Assembly: GCF_014205335.1 (NCBI RefSeq) | Contig: NZ_JACHNH010000001.1 | Coordinates: forward strand, 868,001 to 932,000 | Origin: Amorphoplanes digitatis | GTDB taxonomy: Bacteria > Actinomycetota > Actinomycetes > Mycobacteriales > Micromonosporaceae | Direction of reading: 5' to 3' | Length of the DNA: 64,000 nucleotides | Shown here: piece by piece, positions 46,612-54,655 of the stretch | Layout: each line of letters begins with the position of its first letter | How positions within the stretch are numbered: the stretch's first letter is position 1 | Notes under the pieces: model-generated | Told to the model about the DNA's origin: nothing | The model's database searches: none | The model's input: only the letters and a program-made list of their open reading frames with translations | Position numbers and translations under genes: made by a program

Positions 46612-46639
46612 CAATGGCCGCCGGGCGAACGTGTGAGCC

Positions 46640-47491
46640 ATGCGAAACGCCGTCTTCATGGTTCTCGGCTCGTGCGCCAGCCTGCAGATCGGCGCGGCCC
46701 TTGCCGCCCACCTCTTCCCGGCGACCGGCAGCGCCGGCGCGACCCTCCTGCGCCTGTCCATGGCGGCGGCCGTGCTGCTGGTGCTGGCCCGCCCGGCGGT
46801 CCGGGCCTGGCGCCGCGACCAGTGGCGCGAGGTGCTGCTGCTCGGCGCGACGCTGGCCGGCATGAACGGCTTCTTCTACGCGGCGATCGCCCGGATCCCG
46901 CTCGGCGTCGCGGTGACGATCGAGTTCCTCGGCCCCCTGACGCTGGCGGCGGTGCTGTCCCGTCGCGGCCGCGACCTCATCTGGGTCGCGCTGGCCGCCG
47001 CCGGCATACCGGCGCTCGGCTGGACCGGCCCGCACGCCGCCGGCCTTGACCCGCTCGGCGTGGCATACGTGCTGGTCGCGGCGGTGTTCTGGGCGCTGTA
47101 CATCCTGGCGAGCGCCCGGGCCGGCGCGGCGGTGCCGGGCCAGGGCGGCCTGGCCGTGGCGATGACGGCCGGCGCCCTCCTGCTGATACCGGGCGGCCTG
47201 GCCGGCGCCGGCGCGGCGCTGACCTCGCCGCACCTGCTGCTGCTCGCGCTGGGCACCGGCCTGCTGGCCTCGGTGATCCCGTACACGCTCGAGATGTCGG
47301 CGCTGCGCCGGCTGCCGCGGCCGGTCTTCGGCGTCCTGCTGAGCCTGGAACCGGCGGTGGCGGCACTGGCCGGCTGGCTCCTGCTGTCACAGTCCCTCTC
47401 CCTGCAAGCCGTCGCCGGGGTGGCGATCGTGGTCCTGGCCAGCATCGGATCGACGGTCTCCAGCGTCCGCGGTTCCGTCGCCGTTTCTTGA
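46640..47491 (+). CDS. EamA-family (RhtA-like) amino-acid/metabolite exporter
   Basis: This 283-residue inner-membrane protein has about ten transmembrane helices in two EamA repeats. The first repeat includes TLLRLSMAAAVLLVLARPAVRAWRR and the motif ARIPLGVAVTIEFLGPL; the second ends RRLPRPVFGVLLSLEPAVAALAGWLLL. This is the RhtA type, which exports threonine/homoserine or related compounds in other bacteria. The substrate here is not known. It is divergent from its probable LysR regulator. Confidence 0.88.
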   Translation: MRNAVFMVLGSCASLQIGAALAAHLFPATGSAGATLLRLSMAAAVLLVLARPAVRAWRRDQWREVLLLGATLAGMNGFFYAAIARIPLGVAVTIEFLGPLTLAAVLSRRGRDLIWVALAAAGIPALGWTGPHAAGLDPLGVAYVLVAAVFWALYILASARAGAAVPGQGGLAVAMTAGALLLIPGGLAGAGAALTSPHLLLLALGTGLLASVIPYTLEMSALRRLPRPVFGVLLSLEPAVAALAGWLLLSQSLSLQAVAGVAIVVLASIGSTVSSVRGSVAVS

Positions 47492-47633
47492 TCCATTAAC
47501 TGCCTGGCGGGTGCGGCCGGGCGGGTGCGATGCTGTGCGGCATGGCGGATGACGTGCGGATGAGCGAGCGGCGGACCGATCCGGCCGCGGCGCTCGCCTG
47601 GCGTTCTCCGCGGCTCTCGGCGGGGGGTGCCGC

Positions 47634-48056
47634 ATGGCCGACGTGCTGATCCGGCCGGGGCTCGCCATCCCCGAGGCCGAGCTGAACTGGCGGTTCTCCC
47701 GCTCCAGCGGCCCCGGCGGCCAGGGCGTGAACACGACCGACTCGCGGGTCGAGCTGTCCTGGAACCTGCTGACGTCCGGCCTGCTCTCGCCCGCGCTGAA
47801 GGAGCGCGCGGTCGAGCGCCTCGGCAGCCGGCTCGTCGACGGCGTGCTGACCATCACCGCGTCCGAGCACCGCTCCCAGCTCCGCAACCGCGAGGCGGCC
47901 GAGGCCCGCCTCGCCATGCGGGTCGGCGAGGCCATCGCGCCCCCGCCCCGCCAGCGCCGCCCGACCAAGCCGTCCCGCGGCTCGGTCGAGCGCCGCATCG
48001 GCGAGAAGAAGCGCCGAGCCCAGATCAAACGCAACCGCCGCGGCGAGATGGACTGA
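47634..48056 (+). CDS. arfB: Peptidyl-tRNA hydrolase ArfB (ribosome rescue)
   Basis: This 140-residue release-factor-like protein frees stalled ribosomes by hydrolysing peptidyl-tRNA. The catalytic GGQ is at residues 28-30 (FSRSSGPGGQGVNTTDSRVEL). The basic C-terminal tail (RRIGEKKRRAQIKRNRRGEMD) enters the empty mRNA channel. Length is normal. A G-rich stretch precedes the ATG. A small membrane-anchored protein follows after 7 bp. Confidence 0.95.
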   Translation: MADVLIRPGLAIPEAELNWRFSRSSGPGGQGVNTTDSRVELSWNLLTSGLLSPALKERAVERLGSRLVDGVLTITASEHRSQLRNREAAEARLAMRVGEAIAPPPRQRRPTKPSRGSVERRIGEKKRRAQIKRNRRGEMD

Positions 48057-48063
48057 CCCGCTC

Positions 48064-48567
48064 GTGCGATGGCGACTGCCGGCAGCGGCCGGTGCCCTTT
48101 TGCTCGTGACGCTGGCCCTGACCGGGTGGCTGTGGGCGGATCGCGGCGTGGGGGCCGGGCTTCGTGAGCACGCCAGGGAGATCCTGACGCGACACGACGC
48201 CGCCGGGCGAACCGCGCAGCCACCGTCTTCGGGCCGGTACCTGACGGGCACCCTCGTCGAATCCGCCACGACGGCCGAGGGCAGCACCCGATTGACCGTG
48301 GAATTCACCGGCGACGCACCGGGAAACGGTCCCTGCGAACGCGACTACTACGCGGAGGCGTTCGAGTCGGCAAGCGCCGTGGTGGTGGTCCTGGAGGGCA
48401 AACCGCGAAACCTGCTCGAACGGCTCAACCTGGGCTTCGGCGAGGAAACGTGCCTCCTTGTCGGCCAACGTCGCACCGCCACGGTCGTCCTCACGCGACC
48501 GTTGCACGGCAGGACAGTCCTGGACGGACACACCGCAGAGCCGGTGGCGGTGGTCGTCAGCGGCTGA
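48064..48567 (+). CDS. Small membrane-anchored hypothetical protein
   Basis: This 167-residue protein of unknown function starts with GTG. It has one N-terminal transmembrane or signal segment (LPAAAGALLLVTLALTGWLWA), then a mainly beta-type domain with two cysteines (NGPCERDYY and GEETCLLVG), possibly disulfide-bonded outside the cell. It lies 7 bp after arfB and overlaps the convergent IMPase gene by 11 bp. Confidence 0.65.
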   Translation: MRWRLPAAAGALLLVTLALTGWLWADRGVGAGLREHAREILTRHDAAGRTAQPPSSGRYLTGTLVESATTAEGSTRLTVEFTGDAPGNGPCERDYYAEAFESASAVVVVLEGKPRNLLERLNLGFGEETCLLVGQRRTATVVLTRPLHGRTVLDGHTAEPVAVVVSG

Positions 48568-49342
48568 CGGCGAGATCGAGGATGGCGCTGAGAAGGCCCG
48601 GGTTAGCTGCGATCGTTGCGGACGACTCGAAGCTGTGTGCCGATCCGTCGAGGTCCGCTATCAGCGCGCCGGCTTCCCGAGCGATGACGACGCCGGCCGC
48701 GGTGTCCCACGGCTTGTTGGCCAATATGACGACAGCATCGACTTGGCCGGCGGCCAGCCATGCCAGGTCGATAGCGGCTGACCCGTGCATGCGGACGCGC
48801 TGCACACTCATGGCGAGCCTCTGCGTGAGTGCGAACCTGGCTCGGTTCTTCTCGACAGCCCCCTTGCCGACGGCGTAGTCGCCGAGGGCCACCACGGCTT
48901 CGCTGACTCGTCGCGTCGTGCTGACCACGATGGGTTGACCGTCTGCGTCGGCGCCGTTGCCTTCGGCCGCGGAGTAGCGATTGCCGAGAAAGGGCAGGTC
49001 GACGATGCCCAGGACGGAACGGTTCTCGGCGATGAGACCGAGTGAGATGGCGCAGAGCGGTGACCCGTGTACGAAGTTGACGGTGCCGTCCACCGGGTCC
49101 AGGGCCCACATCAAGCCGTCCGTCGCTCCGCTGAGGCCGTTCTCCTCGCCGAGAAAGCCGATCTCTGGGGTGTGCTCGGCGAGGAAGGTGCGGACCCGGT
49201 CCTCGATGGCGTAGTCGACCTCGCTCGCCATGTCCCGGTCGCCCTTGGCGGTCAGGACGCCCGGCTGCATGGTGCGCATGATGTCGCGGGCCAGGTCGAC
49301 GGCATGGTGGGCCGTCGATAGCAGGTCCGTGTAGTCGGTCAT
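48557..49342 (-). CDS. Inositol monophosphatase-family phosphatase
   Basis: This 261-residue Mg-dependent, Li-sensitive-type phosphatase has the metal sites GFLGEENG (E66, E67), ALDPVDGTVNFVHG (D82, D85) and the C-terminal KPWDTAAGVVIAREAGA. Substrates in this family include inositol phosphates, histidinol phosphate, PAP and sugar phosphates; the exact one is not evident. The region is visibly lower in GC than neighbouring genes, which may point to a different origin. It lies 75 bp downstream of a predicted kinase on the same strand. Confidence 0.92.
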   Translation of the reverse strand: MTDYTDLLSTAHHAVDLARDIMRTMQPGVLTAKGDRDMASEVDYAIEDRVRTFLAEHTPEIGFLGEENGLSGATDGLMWALDPVDGTVNFVHGSPLCAISLGLIAENRSVLGIVDLPFLGNRYSAAEGNGADADGQPIVVSTTRRVSEAVVALGDYAVGKGAVEKNRARFALTQRLAMSVQRVRMHGSAAIDLAWLAAGQVDAVVILANKPWDTAAGVVIAREAGALIADLDGSAHSFESSATIAANPGLLSAILDLAVSR

Positions 49343-49417
49343 CGGAGTTGACCGCCGTTCCAGAGTTCGCTGTTGTGCCTCGCGCTGAGCGGCCGTTCGG
49401 CGGACTGTGGCAGGTGG

Positions 49418-49975
49418 TTATCGCCCGGCCTGGACGAAGGTAGCGATTTCGTCGAGGTCGGGGCGGTATTCGTCGCTGGTGTCGACGTCGATCTCGGGGA
49501 CGTTGAGCTGGACGCGGTGAAAACTGTTGTGTTCTGCCGCATGCGTTTGCCGGGTGGAGAGATGCGTGTCGGCGTGTGCGCGGCGGGTGCTGTTCTCGCC
49601 CTGTCGGAGCTGGATGCGGGTCCTGGCGATTTCCGCAGTGACCTGACAGTGGACGACTCGGATGTCGGCGATTTCGCCTAGGTGTTGCAGGTGTGGGCGC
49701 CAGAGCCGGTCCTGGAAGGCTGCTTCGGCCACCGTGGTGACGCCCGCGTTCAGGAGTAGCTCGAGTACCTGGAAGAACGTCGGCAAGGTGCGCAGAGTGA
49801 GTTGGTCGCCGGGAGCGGCGACGAAGTCGCCGGTGGCGTGGACCATTCCCTCTTTGATCTCATCCCGGCAGATTGCCGGACAGCCGATCTTGCGGGCGAG
49901 CCGATGGGCCAGGGTGGTCTTGCCGGCGCCGGGCGGGCCGCTCACGACGACGAGGATCGGTTTTCTGCTCACCAC
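49418..49975 (-). CDS. P-loop kinase-like ATPase (AAA_33 type)
   Basis: This 185-residue protein has a Walker A motif GPPGAGKTT (residues 13-21) after a hydrophobic strand, CRDEIKEGMVH (a sugar- or tRNA-kinase-like substrate loop), and the end VPEIDVDTSDEYRPDLDEIATFV typical of small predicted kinases. The substrate is unknown. Start GTG 49975 or 49972: TATAAC lies 6 nt upstream of the latter, so the gene may be leaderless. Like the adjacent IMPase, it is less GC-rich than the window average. Confidence 0.8.
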   Translation of the reverse strand: MVSRKPILVVVSGPPGAGKTTLAHRLARKIGCPAICRDEIKEGMVHATGDFVAAPGDQLTLRTLPTFFQVLELLLNAGVTTVAEAAFQDRLWRPHLQHLGEIADIRVVHCQVTAEIARTRIQLRQGENSTRRAHADTHLSTRQTHAAEHNSFHRVQLNVPEIDVDTSDEYRPDLDEIATFVQAGR

Positions 49976-50014
49976 GTCGTTATAAGCGGTGTTCGTGCCG
50001 ACTGGGCCGACGGG

Positions 50015-50953
50015 TCAGGTGTTGTGGGGGGCCACGGCGTTGCGGTTCTCGGCCGCGAGGGCCGGGCCCAGCAGTTCGTCGCAGACGCGGATCAGGCGGT
50101 GGCGTAGGGCGGCCGCGCGGCGAGCGAATTCGCGTTGGCGGGCCACGTACTCGGCCTTGCCCTCCGCGGTCTCGATTTTCACCGGCTCCTGGCCGTATGA
50201 GGACAGGTCGTACGGGCTGGCCTGCATGTCGAGCAGGCGGATGTCGCCGGCCAGGGCGAAGCAGTCGAGTGCGAGTGCGCCGGGCACCGCCGGGCCGAGC
50301 TTGCTCGCCCACTTGTGGCAGTCCATCGCCGCGTGCAGGCAGCCGGGCTGGTCCAGGTCGACCTGGGTGGCGCGGGTCGGCTGGAGGCGGTTAAGGCCGA
50401 CCGCCTCCGGGGTGAAGAAGCGGAACGCGTCGAAGTGGGTGCAGCGGACCGGGTGCTGCTCGACCACCTCGTCGGTGCCGGCCTGGCCGAGGCGCAGCGG
50501 CAGCGAGTGCCGGTGCTCCGGCTGGCGGTAGACCATCGCCCACTCGTGCAGGCCGAAGCAGCCCGAGAACGCGGGCCGCGACGCGGTCGCCGTGAGCAGG
50601 CCGTGTATGTAGCGCACGCTCTCGCCGCGGGCGTGCATGTATGCCTCGACGTCGAGCGTGACCACGCCGTCGGTGTGTGCCTTGTACCACTTCCAGGCCG
50701 AGTGCTCGGCCAGCCCGCCGGGCGCGGCGGCCAGGCCGGTGCCGATGCCGGGGTGCCAGCGGCGAAGTTGGGCGGGGCGGGTGCCGTAGTAGTCGTACAG
50801 AAAATCCTCTATCGCGTGCTTCTCGCCCTTGGCCTTGCGGGCGCGGTGGCCGGCTGTCATCTCGTCGGCGCGCTCGGTGTGGGCTCGGGCCAGCGGGATC
50901 CAGCTGACCGAGGGCAGCACGGTGGTCAGCGCGTGGGTTTCGCTGATCCGCAT
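50015..50953 (-). CDS. Conserved actinobacterial protein often named 3-methyladenine DNA glycosylase
   Basis: This 312-residue protein matches a family common in actinomycetes, with GEKHAIEDFLYDYYGTRPAQLRRWHPGIG and CFGLHEWAMVYRQPEHRHSLPLRLGQ. Database entries usually call it a 3-methyladenine DNA glycosylase, but no helix-hairpin-helix or AAG-type motif is visible, so that name is weakly based. His- and Trp-rich conserved segments could bind a metal. ATG 50953 gives the family-like start; the frame is open further upstream. Confidence 0.75.
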   Translation of the reverse strand: MRISETHALTTVLPSVSWIPLARAHTERADEMTAGHRARKAKGEKHAIEDFLYDYYGTRPAQLRRWHPGIGTGLAAAPGGLAEHSAWKWYKAHTDGVVTLDVEAYMHARGESVRYIHGLLTATASRPAFSGCFGLHEWAMVYRQPEHRHSLPLRLGQAGTDEVVEQHPVRCTHFDAFRFFTPEAVGLNRLQPTRATQVDLDQPGCLHAAMDCHKWASKLGPAVPGALALDCFALAGDIRLLDMQASPYDLSSYGQEPVKIETAEGKAEYVARQREFARRAAALRHRLIRVCDELLGPALAAENRNAVAPHNT

Positions 50954-51140
50954 CGCACCAGCGTATCCAGCAAGTCCACTCCTATCGAGCCTCGGTGTGG
51001 TCTGTGGTGAGGAACGCCCGAATGGGTTTCGCACGCCCGGATTTGTGACGTCGGCCACCCCGACTCGCCGCCGGAGGGCGGCGCAGGGCGGCGCGTAGCC
51101 TCGAAGCTGCGTGTTCATCGCTCAATGGATGGGGTTTTCC

Positions 51141-51944
51141 GTGCGTTTCGCTCGTTTTGTTCATGCCGGTGGCGTGTCCTTCGGAGTCGTCGAGGGTGAG
51201 GCGGGTGCCGGCGTCAAGGGCCTGACCGTCGCCGAGATCGGCAGTCTCCCGTTCGAGCAGGTGCGCTTCACCGGTCAGCGCTGGGCCCTGGCCGACGTCC
51301 GGCTGCTCGCGCCGATCTTCTCCAGCAAGGTGATCGGCGTCGGCCGCAACTACGCCGAGCACGCCGCCGAGCTGGGCAACGAGGTGCCGAAGGAGCCGCT
51401 GATCTTCATCAAGCCGTCCACCTCGGTGATCGGCCCGAACGACGCGATCCGGATCCCGCCGCAGTCGAACCAGGTCGAGCACGAGGCCGAGCTGGCCGTG
51501 GTGATCGGCGCGACCGGCGCCCGCCGGGTGGACCGGGCCGGCGCGGAGAAGGCCATCTTCGGCTACACCTGCGGCAACGACGTGACCGCCCGGGATCTCC
51601 AGCGCACCGACCCGCAGTGGACGCGGGCCAAGGGCTTCGACTCGTTCTGCCCGATCGGGCCGTGGATCGAGACCGAGCTCGACGTCAGCGACCTCGAGGT
51701 GCGCTGCGAGGTGGGCCGCGATCCGAACGCGATGGAGGTGCGCCAGCTCGGCCGCACCAAGGACATGGTCTTCGACGTGCCGACCCTGGTGTCGTACGTG
51801 TCACACGTCATGACGCTGCTGCCCGGCGACATCATCCTGACCGGCACCCCGGCGGGGGTGAGCCGGATCGTCACCGGCGAGACCGTCTCGGTGAGCGTTC
51901 AGGGCATCGGGGAGCTGCGCAACCCGGTCGTCTCGCTGGACTGA
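51141..51944 (+). CDS. Fumarylacetoacetate hydrolase-family protein
   Basis: This 267-residue metal-dependent hydrolase/isomerase/decarboxylase has the FAH core: VIGVGRNYAEHAAELG, LIFIKPSTSVIGPND, the metal-binding EHEAELAVVIG (E115, E117), YTCGNDVTARDLQ and KGFDSFCPIGPWI. It corresponds in position to Rv2993c of M. tuberculosis. The substrate is probably an acylpyruvate or oxaloacetate-like acid (inference). GTG 51141 was chosen as the family-like start; ATG 51129 is possible. The last 144 bp overlap the convergent TetR gene. Confidence 0.9.
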   Translation: MRFARFVHAGGVSFGVVEGEAGAGVKGLTVAEIGSLPFEQVRFTGQRWALADVRLLAPIFSSKVIGVGRNYAEHAAELGNEVPKEPLIFIKPSTSVIGPNDAIRIPPQSNQVEHEAELAVVIGATGARRVDRAGAEKAIFGYTCGNDVTARDLQRTDPQWTRAKGFDSFCPIGPWIETELDVSDLEVRCEVGRDPNAMEVRQLGRTKDMVFDVPTLVSYVSHVMTLLPGDIILTGTPAGVSRIVTGETVSVSVQGIGELRNPVVSLD

Positions 51945-52685
51945 GATCCCGTCGAGGATCAGCCGCAGGCCGAGGGCGAACGCGTCCGCGGCCTGCTGGT
52001 CCGGCCCGCGGTCGAAGCCGCCGGCGTTCCACAGCTCCGTCATCGCGGGGTACTGCTCGACGTCGAACCACTGCTCCCAGAGCTGGCCGCGCTGACCCCA
52101 CCAGGCGTCGTTGGACTGGCCGCTGGCCCGGCGCAGCTGGGCGTTCTCGCCCTCCTGCCGGGCCGCGGCGGTCACGAACATGACGATGGTCACGGCCGCG
52201 GTGTTGCGCCGCTCGACCGGTACGGCGCCGAGCGTGGAGAGCACGTACTCGCTCTCGCGGAGCATTCCCGGGCCGAGCGGCGGGCGTACCCGGGAGACCT
52301 CGGACAGCCAGGGGTGCGCGCGGTACATGGCGATCGTGCGGTCGGCGTACAGGTGGATCTGGTCCCGCCAGGGTCCGGGCCGCTCGTCGCCCGGGCCGGG
52401 TAGTCGCCGGCCGGCCAGCACGTCGTCGACCATCAGCTCGACCAGCTCGGTGCGCGAGGGCACGTAGGTGTAGAGCGTCATGGTCGCGACGCCGAGCCGC
52501 GCGGCCACCCGGGCCATCGAGGCCGCCGCCAGGCCGTCGGTGTCGGCGATGGCGATGCCGGCCGCCACCACGTCGTCGACGCTGAGCCTCGGCGGCCGCC
52601 CGGTCGTGGCCTTGCGCGCCGTCGCGTGCCGCCACAGCAGGGGCAGGATCCGGTCGGGATCGGTGGTCCCGCTGAACTCCGTCAT
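51801..52685 (-). CDS. TetR-family transcriptional regulator with antisense-read tail
   Basis: This 294-residue regulator has an N-terminal helix-turn-helix (LSVDDVVAAGIAIADTDGLAAASMARVAARLGVATMTLYTYVPSR) and a TetR ligand domain (RDQIHLYADRTIAMYRAHPWLSEV...). The domain normally ends near LRLILDGI; here ~45 more Arg/Asp/Gln-rich residues are read antisense to the FAA hydrolase gene, probably because a stop codon was lost. It is divergent from the NmrA-like gene and a partly palindromic site separates them. Confidence 0.9.
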   Translation of the reverse strand: MTEFSGTTDPDRILPLLWRHATARKATTGRPPRLSVDDVVAAGIAIADTDGLAAASMARVAARLGVATMTLYTYVPSRTELVELMVDDVLAGRRLPGPGDERPGPWRDQIHLYADRTIAMYRAHPWLSEVSRVRPPLGPGMLRESEYVLSTLGAVPVERRNTAAVTIVMFVTAAARQEGENAQLRRASGQSNDAWWGQRGQLWEQWFDVEQYPAMTELWNAGGFDRGPDQQAADAFALGLRLILDGISVQRDDRVAQLPDALNAHRDGLAGDDPAHPRRGAGQDDVAGQQRHDV

Positions 52686-52686
52686 C

Positions 52687-52725
52687 TCGTATACCCTACG
52701 AGAAGGGTTTCCGTAGCCCATACGA
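52687..52725. promoter_or_regulatory. Candidate TetR operator
   Basis: TCGTATACCCTACG (52687-52700) and CGTAGCCCATACGA (52712-52725) form an inverted repeat with 11 of 14 matching positions, centred in the 54-bp divergent gap. An inner ACCCT-AGGGT pair overlaps it. The position suits autoregulation and control of the NmrA-like gene. Confidence 0.55.
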
Positions 52726-52739
52726 TAACAGGGGGCGAC

Positions 52740-53540
52740 ATGAAGATCCTCGTTACCGGCGCTACCGGGGGAGTCGGCCGGCTGGTCGTCGACGAGCTGC
52801 TCGCGCTCGGTGCCACCGACGTCCGCGCGCTCACGGTCAACCCCGCCCGGGCCGGCCTGCCGGACTCCGTCGAGGTCGTGCGGGGGTTCGTCGGCCGGCC
52901 CGGTACCCTGCCCGACGCCCTCGCCGGCGTCGACCGCATGTACCTGGCGCCGGTGATCGAGACCAACGCGCAGACCTGCCGGCTGGCGGCGGAGGCCGGG
53001 GTACGCCGCATCGTCGACATGGCCGGCGCCAAGGGCGATCACTGGCAGGCGATCGAGGACGGGGTCGAGGCGTGCGGGGTGCCGTACGTGCACCTGGAGC
53101 CGGGCGAGTTCATGACCAACGCCGGGATCTGGTCGGCGCAGATCGCGGCGGGCGACGTGGTCCGCGACGGCTACGGCTCGGCCGCGAACGCGCCCATCGC
53201 GTGCGAGGACATCGCCGCGGTCGCGGCCCGCTGCCTGCTCGAGGACGGGCACGAGGGCCGCTCGTACGAGCTGACGGGCCCGGAGTCGCTGACCAGGCGG
53301 CAACGGGTCGAGCGGATCGGCGCGGCGCTGGGCCGCGAGCTCACCTACGTCGACCTGCCGCACGAGGAGCTCGTCGCCCAGCTCACCGAGGCCATGGGCG
53401 AGTACGGCCGCTGGTACGCCGACGGCCTCGCCGAGCTGGCCCGGCACCCGCAGGCGGCGGTGCCGACCGTCGCCGAGCTCACCGGGCGGCCCGCCACGAC
53501 GTTCGCCGAGTGGGCCCGGAGCACCGACGTCTTCGGGTAG
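52740..53540 (+). CDS. NmrA-like NAD(P)H-binding protein
   Basis: This 266-residue atypical short-chain dehydrogenase-like protein has the nucleotide motif MKILVTGATGGVGRLVVDELL and an HLEPGEFMTN segment in place of the usual YxxxK, as in the NmrA/QOR2 group that senses or reduces quinones. GGGGGCG precedes the ATG. It is divergent from a TetR regulator and probably its target. Confidence 0.88.
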   Translation: MKILVTGATGGVGRLVVDELLALGATDVRALTVNPARAGLPDSVEVVRGFVGRPGTLPDALAGVDRMYLAPVIETNAQTCRLAAEAGVRRIVDMAGAKGDHWQAIEDGVEACGVPYVHLEPGEFMTNAGIWSAQIAAGDVVRDGYGSAANAPIACEDIAAVAARCLLEDGHEGRSYELTGPESLTRRQRVERIGAALGRELTYVDLPHEELVAQLTEAMGEYGRWYADGLAELARHPQAAVPTVAELTGRPATTFAEWARSTDVFG

Positions 53541-53576
53541 CCGAGAGGACACGGAACGCAGGGGTGGTGACCCGAT

Positions 53577-53605
53577 TTGTTCGCCACCATGCGCTCGGGT
53601 AGAGT
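53577..53605 (+). promoter_or_regulatory. Promoter of tRNA-Gln
   Basis: TTGTTC (53577-53582), a 17-bp spacer and TAGAGT (53600-53605) lie 28 bp upstream of the tRNA. Confidence 0.6.
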
Positions 53606-53633
53606 TCCCACTCGGTACGGCAAGCCGTGCCGA

Positions 53634-53705
53634 TGGGGTATGGGGTAATTGGCAGCCCGACTGATTCTGGTTCAGTTAGTCTAGGTTCGAGTCCTGGTAC
53701 CCCAG
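53634..53705 (+). tRNA. tRNA-Gln (anticodon CTG)
   Basis: A full cloverleaf folds: acceptor TGGGGTA/TACCCCA, D stem GGGT/GCCC, anticodon stem ACTGA/TCAGT around TTCTGGT (anticodon CTG, reading CAG), and T arm CTAGG-TTCGAGT-CCTGG. The discriminator is G; CCA is not encoded. Confidence 0.96.
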
Positions 53706-53741
53706 CGCGACTGTTCCGCAAGGGCGGTGGTGCTGGACTTC

Positions 53742-53750
53742 TGATAGAGT
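53742..53750 (+). promoter_or_regulatory. Extended -10 promoter of tRNA-Glu
   Basis: TGATAGAGT has the TGnTAnnnT extended -10 form and repeats the TAGAGTTCC seen in the tRNA-Gln promoter. It lies 66 bp before the tRNA; no good -35 box is seen. Confidence 0.45.
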
Positions 53751-53816
53751 TCCGCACCGTTGCTCAAGCGAGAAGCGGAAGCAAAGCACGGCAAGATCGG
53801 AAGTTCAGCGTGTTCT

Positions 53817-53889
53817 GGCCCCGTCGTCTAGCGGCCTAGGACGCCGCCCTCTCAAGGCGGTAGCGAGGGTTCGAATCCCTTCGGGGCTA
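53817..53889 (+). tRNA. tRNA-Glu (anticodon CTC)
   Basis: The cloverleaf folds with acceptor GGCCCCG/CGGGGCT (first pair G-T), anticodon stem CCGCC/GGCGG around CTCTCAA (anticodon CTC, reading GAG), and T arm AGGGTTCGAATCCCT. The discriminator is A; CCA is not encoded. It is the substrate type that GatCAB-dependent pathways start from. Confidence 0.97.
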
Positions 53890-53896
53890 CAAGCGT

Positions 53897-53927
53897 AAGC
53901 GGCCCGTGTCATCGACACGGGCCGCTT
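53897..53927 (+). terminator. Terminator after tRNA-Glu
   Basis: AAGCGGCCCGTGTC (53897-53910) and its exact complement (53914-53927) enclose ATC. The 14-bp stem is followed by CTGTGTGTTC, only partly T-rich. Confidence 0.75.
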
Positions 53928-53947
53928 CTGTGTGTTCGGGTTCACTC

Positions 53948-54640
53948 GTGACGGACACCAGCGTGCGCAGGGTCGACTTCGGCTACTTCATCCGGCCCGC
54001 CGCCGAGACCGGCACGGGTGCGCCCCGCGTCGAGCCGTGCCTCGGCTATCTCGTCGACCACCCGGACGGCCTGCTGCTCGTCGACACCGGCATGGGTGCC
54101 GGTCCCGAGGTGGACGCGCACTACCGGCCGCACCGCGTCCCGATGGCGGCGGCGCTCGCCGCGGCCGGCGCCGCGGTCGGTGACGTACGGCACGTGGTCA
54201 ACTGCCACCTGCACTTCGACCACAGCGGCGGCAACCCCGAACTGGCGGGCCGGCCGATCTACACCCAGCGCGCCGAGCTGGACCTCGCCAGGGCAGGGGA
54301 GCACTACACGTTGCCCTGGCTGATCGACAGCCCGGGCGCGGTCTACGAGGAGCTGGACGGCGAGGCCGAGATCCTGCCGGGCGTGGTGATCGTGCCGACG
54401 CCGGGCCATACGGCCGGCCACCAGTCCCTGGTGGTGCGCCGCGGCGACGGCACGGTGATCGTCGCCGGGCAGAGCCACGACCACGCGGTGGGCTTCACGG
54501 GCGACGTGCTGGCCCGCCGGGCCGGGCGCGACGGTGCCGGGCCGCCGCTGCCGGTGCCGCCGGCCTGGATGGACCGGCTGCTGGATTTCGACCCGGCGCG
54601 GGTGGTGTTCGCACACGACAACGCCGTGTGGACACCGTGA
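53948..54640 (+). CDS. Metallo-beta-lactamase-fold hydrolase
   Basis: This ~230-residue protein has the MBL zinc motif HLHFDH (H87, H89, D91, H92) in VVNCHLHFDHSGGNPEL, then TPGHTAGHQSLVV and FAHDNAVW. The pattern is close to N-acyl-homoserine-lactonase-like hydrolases, but the substrate is not proven. The frame is open upstream through the tRNA terminator, so GTG 53948 is preferred (GTG 53963 is possible); no clear ribosome site is seen. It is convergent with the IclR gene, 15 bp away. Confidence 0.85.
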   Translation: MTDTSVRRVDFGYFIRPAAETGTGAPRVEPCLGYLVDHPDGLLLVDTGMGAGPEVDAHYRPHRVPMAAALAAAGAAVGDVRHVVNCHLHFDHSGGNPELAGRPIYTQRAELDLARAGEHYTLPWLIDSPGAVYEELDGEAEILPGVVIVPTPGHTAGHQSLVVRRGDGTVIVAGQSHDHAVGFTGDVLARRAGRDGAGPPLPVPPAWMDRLLDFDPARVVFAHDNAVWTP

Positions 54641-54655
54641 ACGTCGCGGGGCCCG

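Noticed and set aside
47542..47649. 35-codon frame (MADDVRMSERR...) overlapping the arfB start
   Set aside because: It has no clear ribosome site or recognisable family, and its coding pattern is not convincing; it overlaps a well-supported gene.
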